Source: Skermanella mucosa
GTDB lineage: Bacteria; Pseudomonadota; Alphaproteobacteria; Azospirillales; Azospirillaceae
DNA length: 64,000 nucleotides
Assembly (NCBI RefSeq): GCF_016765655.2
Contig: NZ_CP086106.1
Location: 4,858,501-4,922,500 of the forward strand
Reading direction: 5' to 3'
Of this stretch, positions 62,490 through 64,000 are shown one piece after another. Both the position numbers and the translations under genes were made by a program. Within the stretch, counting starts at the first letter, position 1. Every line of letters starts with the position of its first letter. The notes below the pieces were generated by a model, which did no database searches, had not been told where the DNA came from, and saw only the letters and a program-made list of their open reading frames with translations.

Positions 62490-63374
62490 TCAGCCTGCCC
62501 GCATCCGCGCCATCCGCTCGACCGCGTCGGGCTGACCGAGGATCAGGGGCCGGCGCCAGTTGCGCAGGTCGGGAGCGCCGCCCGACGCGTCCGCGACGGG
62601 CTCCAGCCGCTCCAGCGGGACCCAGCCCCCGTCGCCCCGGTACCGCACCTCGCCGCCGGCGGCGAGGACCAGCGGGATGCCGCCGGCGACGTCCCAGACG
62701 TTGGGACGCTCGAACCGGGCCACCCGCAGCAGCCCGGCCGCCACGAAGGCGCATTCGACCGCAGCGGAGCCGGTCTTGCGGATGTCCCACTCCAGGGCGG
62801 CGTCCGGCGTCGCCTCGGGTTCCCCGGCAAGGCGCCGGCGGACCTCGGGATTGGGCCGGGGATCGAGCGCCTCCTCGTCGAAGCAGAGCGGGCCACCGGT
62901 CCTGGCGTGGTAGACGCCGGGACGCAGCGCGTGGCTGGTGCTGCACCAGACGGCGCCCACGACGGGCCGGCCCCGGTGCAGCACGCCGATCGATCCGGCG
63001 AACAGCGGGAAGCCGTTGACGAAGTTGGTCGTGCCGTCGATCGGATCGACCGCCCAGACGAAGTCGTGGTCCCGGCCCGGCCGCTCGTCCATCTCCTCGC
63101 CCAGGATGTCGTGTTCGGGGAACCGGTCGCCGAGCTTGGCGCGGATCAGCACCTCGACCTGGGAGTCGACCTCGGAGACGGGATCCTTGAGGGACTCCCC
63201 GGTCGTCGGCATGCCCTCGGCGTTCCCCTTGTAGCGGACCTCCAGCGTCCGGCCGAGAGCGGCGACGATCTCCGTGCCGGCCAGCCTTGCCAGCCCCACC
63301 GCCACGCGCTCGATGTCGCGCAGCAATTCCTGCGGGACCCCTGCCGGGCCGCCGGCGACCTGTTCTCCGCTCAT
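62490..63374 (-). CDS. Inositol monophosphatase family protein
   Basis: A 294-residue Mg-dependent phosphatase. Motif GEEMDERPGRDHDFVWAVDPIDGTTNFVNGFPLF holds the metal-binding glutamate and the DPIDGTTNF loop; the C-terminal motif is NVWDVAGGIPLVLAAGG (WDxA). A family-typical LKDPVSEVDSQVE lies before them. Substrate could be inositol phosphate, histidinol phosphate or a nucleotide bisphosphate. Its start overlaps the stop of the lipid kinase gene (ATGA). Confidence 0.88.
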   Translation of the reverse strand: MSGEQVAGGPAGVPQELLRDIERVAVGLARLAGTEIVAALGRTLEVRYKGNAEGMPTTGESLKDPVSEVDSQVEVLIRAKLGDRFPEHDILGEEMDERPGRDHDFVWAVDPIDGTTNFVNGFPLFAGSIGVLHRGRPVVGAVWCSTSHALRPGVYHARTGGPLCFDEEALDPRPNPEVRRRLAGEPEATPDAALEWDIRKTGSAAVECAFVAAGLLRVARFERPNVWDVAGGIPLVLAAGGEVRYRGDGGWVPLERLEPVADASGGAPDLRNWRRPLILGQPDAVERMARMRAG

Positions 63375-64000
63375 GCCGCCCTGCCCGGCTTGTCCGCGGC
63401 GGCACCCGGCGCGGCGGCTGGCGGCACGAGGATGCGGGCCTGTTCGGGTTCGATCCCGATGGAGACCCGGCCGACGGCTCCCGGCGCCGGGGAGAAGTTG
63501 TCGCCGAGCCGGAGCGACTTGCCGGCCCAGACGATCTCGACCTCGCGGGCGCGGATGACGTCGAGTGGGGGCATGGCCGCTTCCGGGCCGCCGTCGAGCC
63601 ATTCCAGCATCTCCGCCCGGCGGTCGGCCCGGATATGGACGACGTCGAGCAGGCCGTCGCCGGGATCGGCTTCGGGTGCCAGCATCAGGTCGGGGCCGGT
63701 CTGGCCGATATTCATGACCTCGAACAGCAGGAAATCGCCCTCCAGCGTGCGGCCGTCGACGATGGCCTTCAGGTGTTCGAACTCGCCTCCGGCCACCTTC
63801 CGCCGGAACGTCTCCCGGCTGGTCCGGATCTGCTCCCCGCCCGATGTGCCCGCCTCGTCCACCTCGGCCATGGAACGGGCCAGCAGGCCGAGCCCGACGG
63901 CTTCGATGAAGCGGTGGTTCCCCCAGGGCCCCTTGGCGAACCCGATGTCGAAGGGCCGCGGCACCATGTTGCCCAGGGCGGACGCGATCTCGGCCGGATC
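63371..64000 (-). CDS. Diacylglycerol/lipid kinase (YegS-like), C-terminal part
   Basis: The frame runs past the right edge, so the N-terminal catalytic domain and the start are missing. The visible 209 residues form the C-terminal beta-rich domain of the DAGK-like family: FIEAVGLGLLARSM, DFLLFEVMNIGQTGPDLMLAPEADPGDGLLDVVHI, then a basic-acidic tail. Such enzymes phosphorylate diacylglycerol or related lipids. It is coupled to the phosphatase gene by a 4-bp overlap, hinting at a lipid or inositol phosphate cycle. Confidence 0.8.
   Translation of the reverse strand, partial: DPAEIASALGNMVPRPFDIGFAKGPWGNHRFIEAVGLGLLARSMAEVDEAGTSGGEQIRTSRETFRRKVAGGEFEHLKAIVDGRTLEGDFLLFEVMNIGQTGPDLMLAPEADPGDGLLDVVHIRADRRAEMLEWLDGGPEAAMPPLDVIRAREVEIVWAGKSLRLGDNFSPAPGAVGRVSIGIEPEQARILVPPAAAPGAAADKPGRAA

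Overview
The window is 64 kb of GC-rich chromosome with codon use, operon style and gene families typical of Alphaproteobacteria. The TRAP and tripartite tricarboxylate transporters, the short Azospirillum-like flagellin, the alphaproteobacterial trehalose genes and the YagTSR-type molybdo-flavo dehydrogenase suggest Rhodospirillales/Azospirillales; Skermanella or a close relative is my guess, not a demonstrated identity. No rRNA, tRNA, CRISPR array, phage or replication origin was seen.

Left part (1-25.5 kb): the 3' end of a SulP anion transporter with a tandem UspA protein; a YejA-type peptide-binding protein; a divergent DUF4405 / Cu-Zn SOD pair; a DUF3891 pair preceded by a minus-strand intrinsic terminator that may end a small RNA or leader; a four-gene trehalose operon (otsB, GH15, otsA, glk); a cardiolipin-synthase-like protein; a paoABC-type molybdenum dehydrogenase; a FAD oxidoreductase; a surface-polysaccharide group (acyltransferase, GtrB-like and GT39-like proteins); and thiolase, thioesterase and GNAT genes.

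Middle part (25.5-39.7 kb) is the most interesting. It holds the parts of a D-apiose/D-apionate catabolic cluster: a GntR/FCD regulator, a Gfo/Idh/MocA dehydrogenase (ApsD-like), then a RuBisCO-like protein, a DUF1537 kinase (OiaK-like), an ApnO-like oxidoisomerase and a complete TRAP transporter. Between the two halves lie about 5.7 kb of unrelated DNA: palindromic repeats, a complete 1794-bp insertion sequence with a passenger gene, a tiny secreted YHYH protein, an HTH/DUF2442 pair that looks like toxin-antitoxin remains, two small hypotheticals and a lone flagellin behind a textbook sigma-54 promoter. Three perfect tandem 14-bp repeats ahead of the regulator share an 11-bp core (10 of 11 bases) with the promoter region of the RuBisCO-like operon, which would keep the halves in one regulon.

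Right part (39.7-64 kb) is rich in signalling and envelope functions: a REC-DUF3369-GGDEF-EAL protein with a degenerate GGDEF, a VIT1-like transporter, a DUF2279 protein, an adjacent chemoreceptor and histidine kinase with related sensor regions, an epoxide hydrolase, a 2H phosphoesterase, fossils of an AAA ATPase and an HsdR subunit, a large sulfatase, a methyltransferase, a molybdopterin-domain protein with its own histidine kinase, a GH13 trehalose synthase-like enzyme, TctAB without TctC, a vanadium-haloperoxidase-like PAP2 protein, an inositol-monophosphatase-family enzyme and a lipid kinase cut by the right edge. Several families of intergenic palindromes are scattered through the window.
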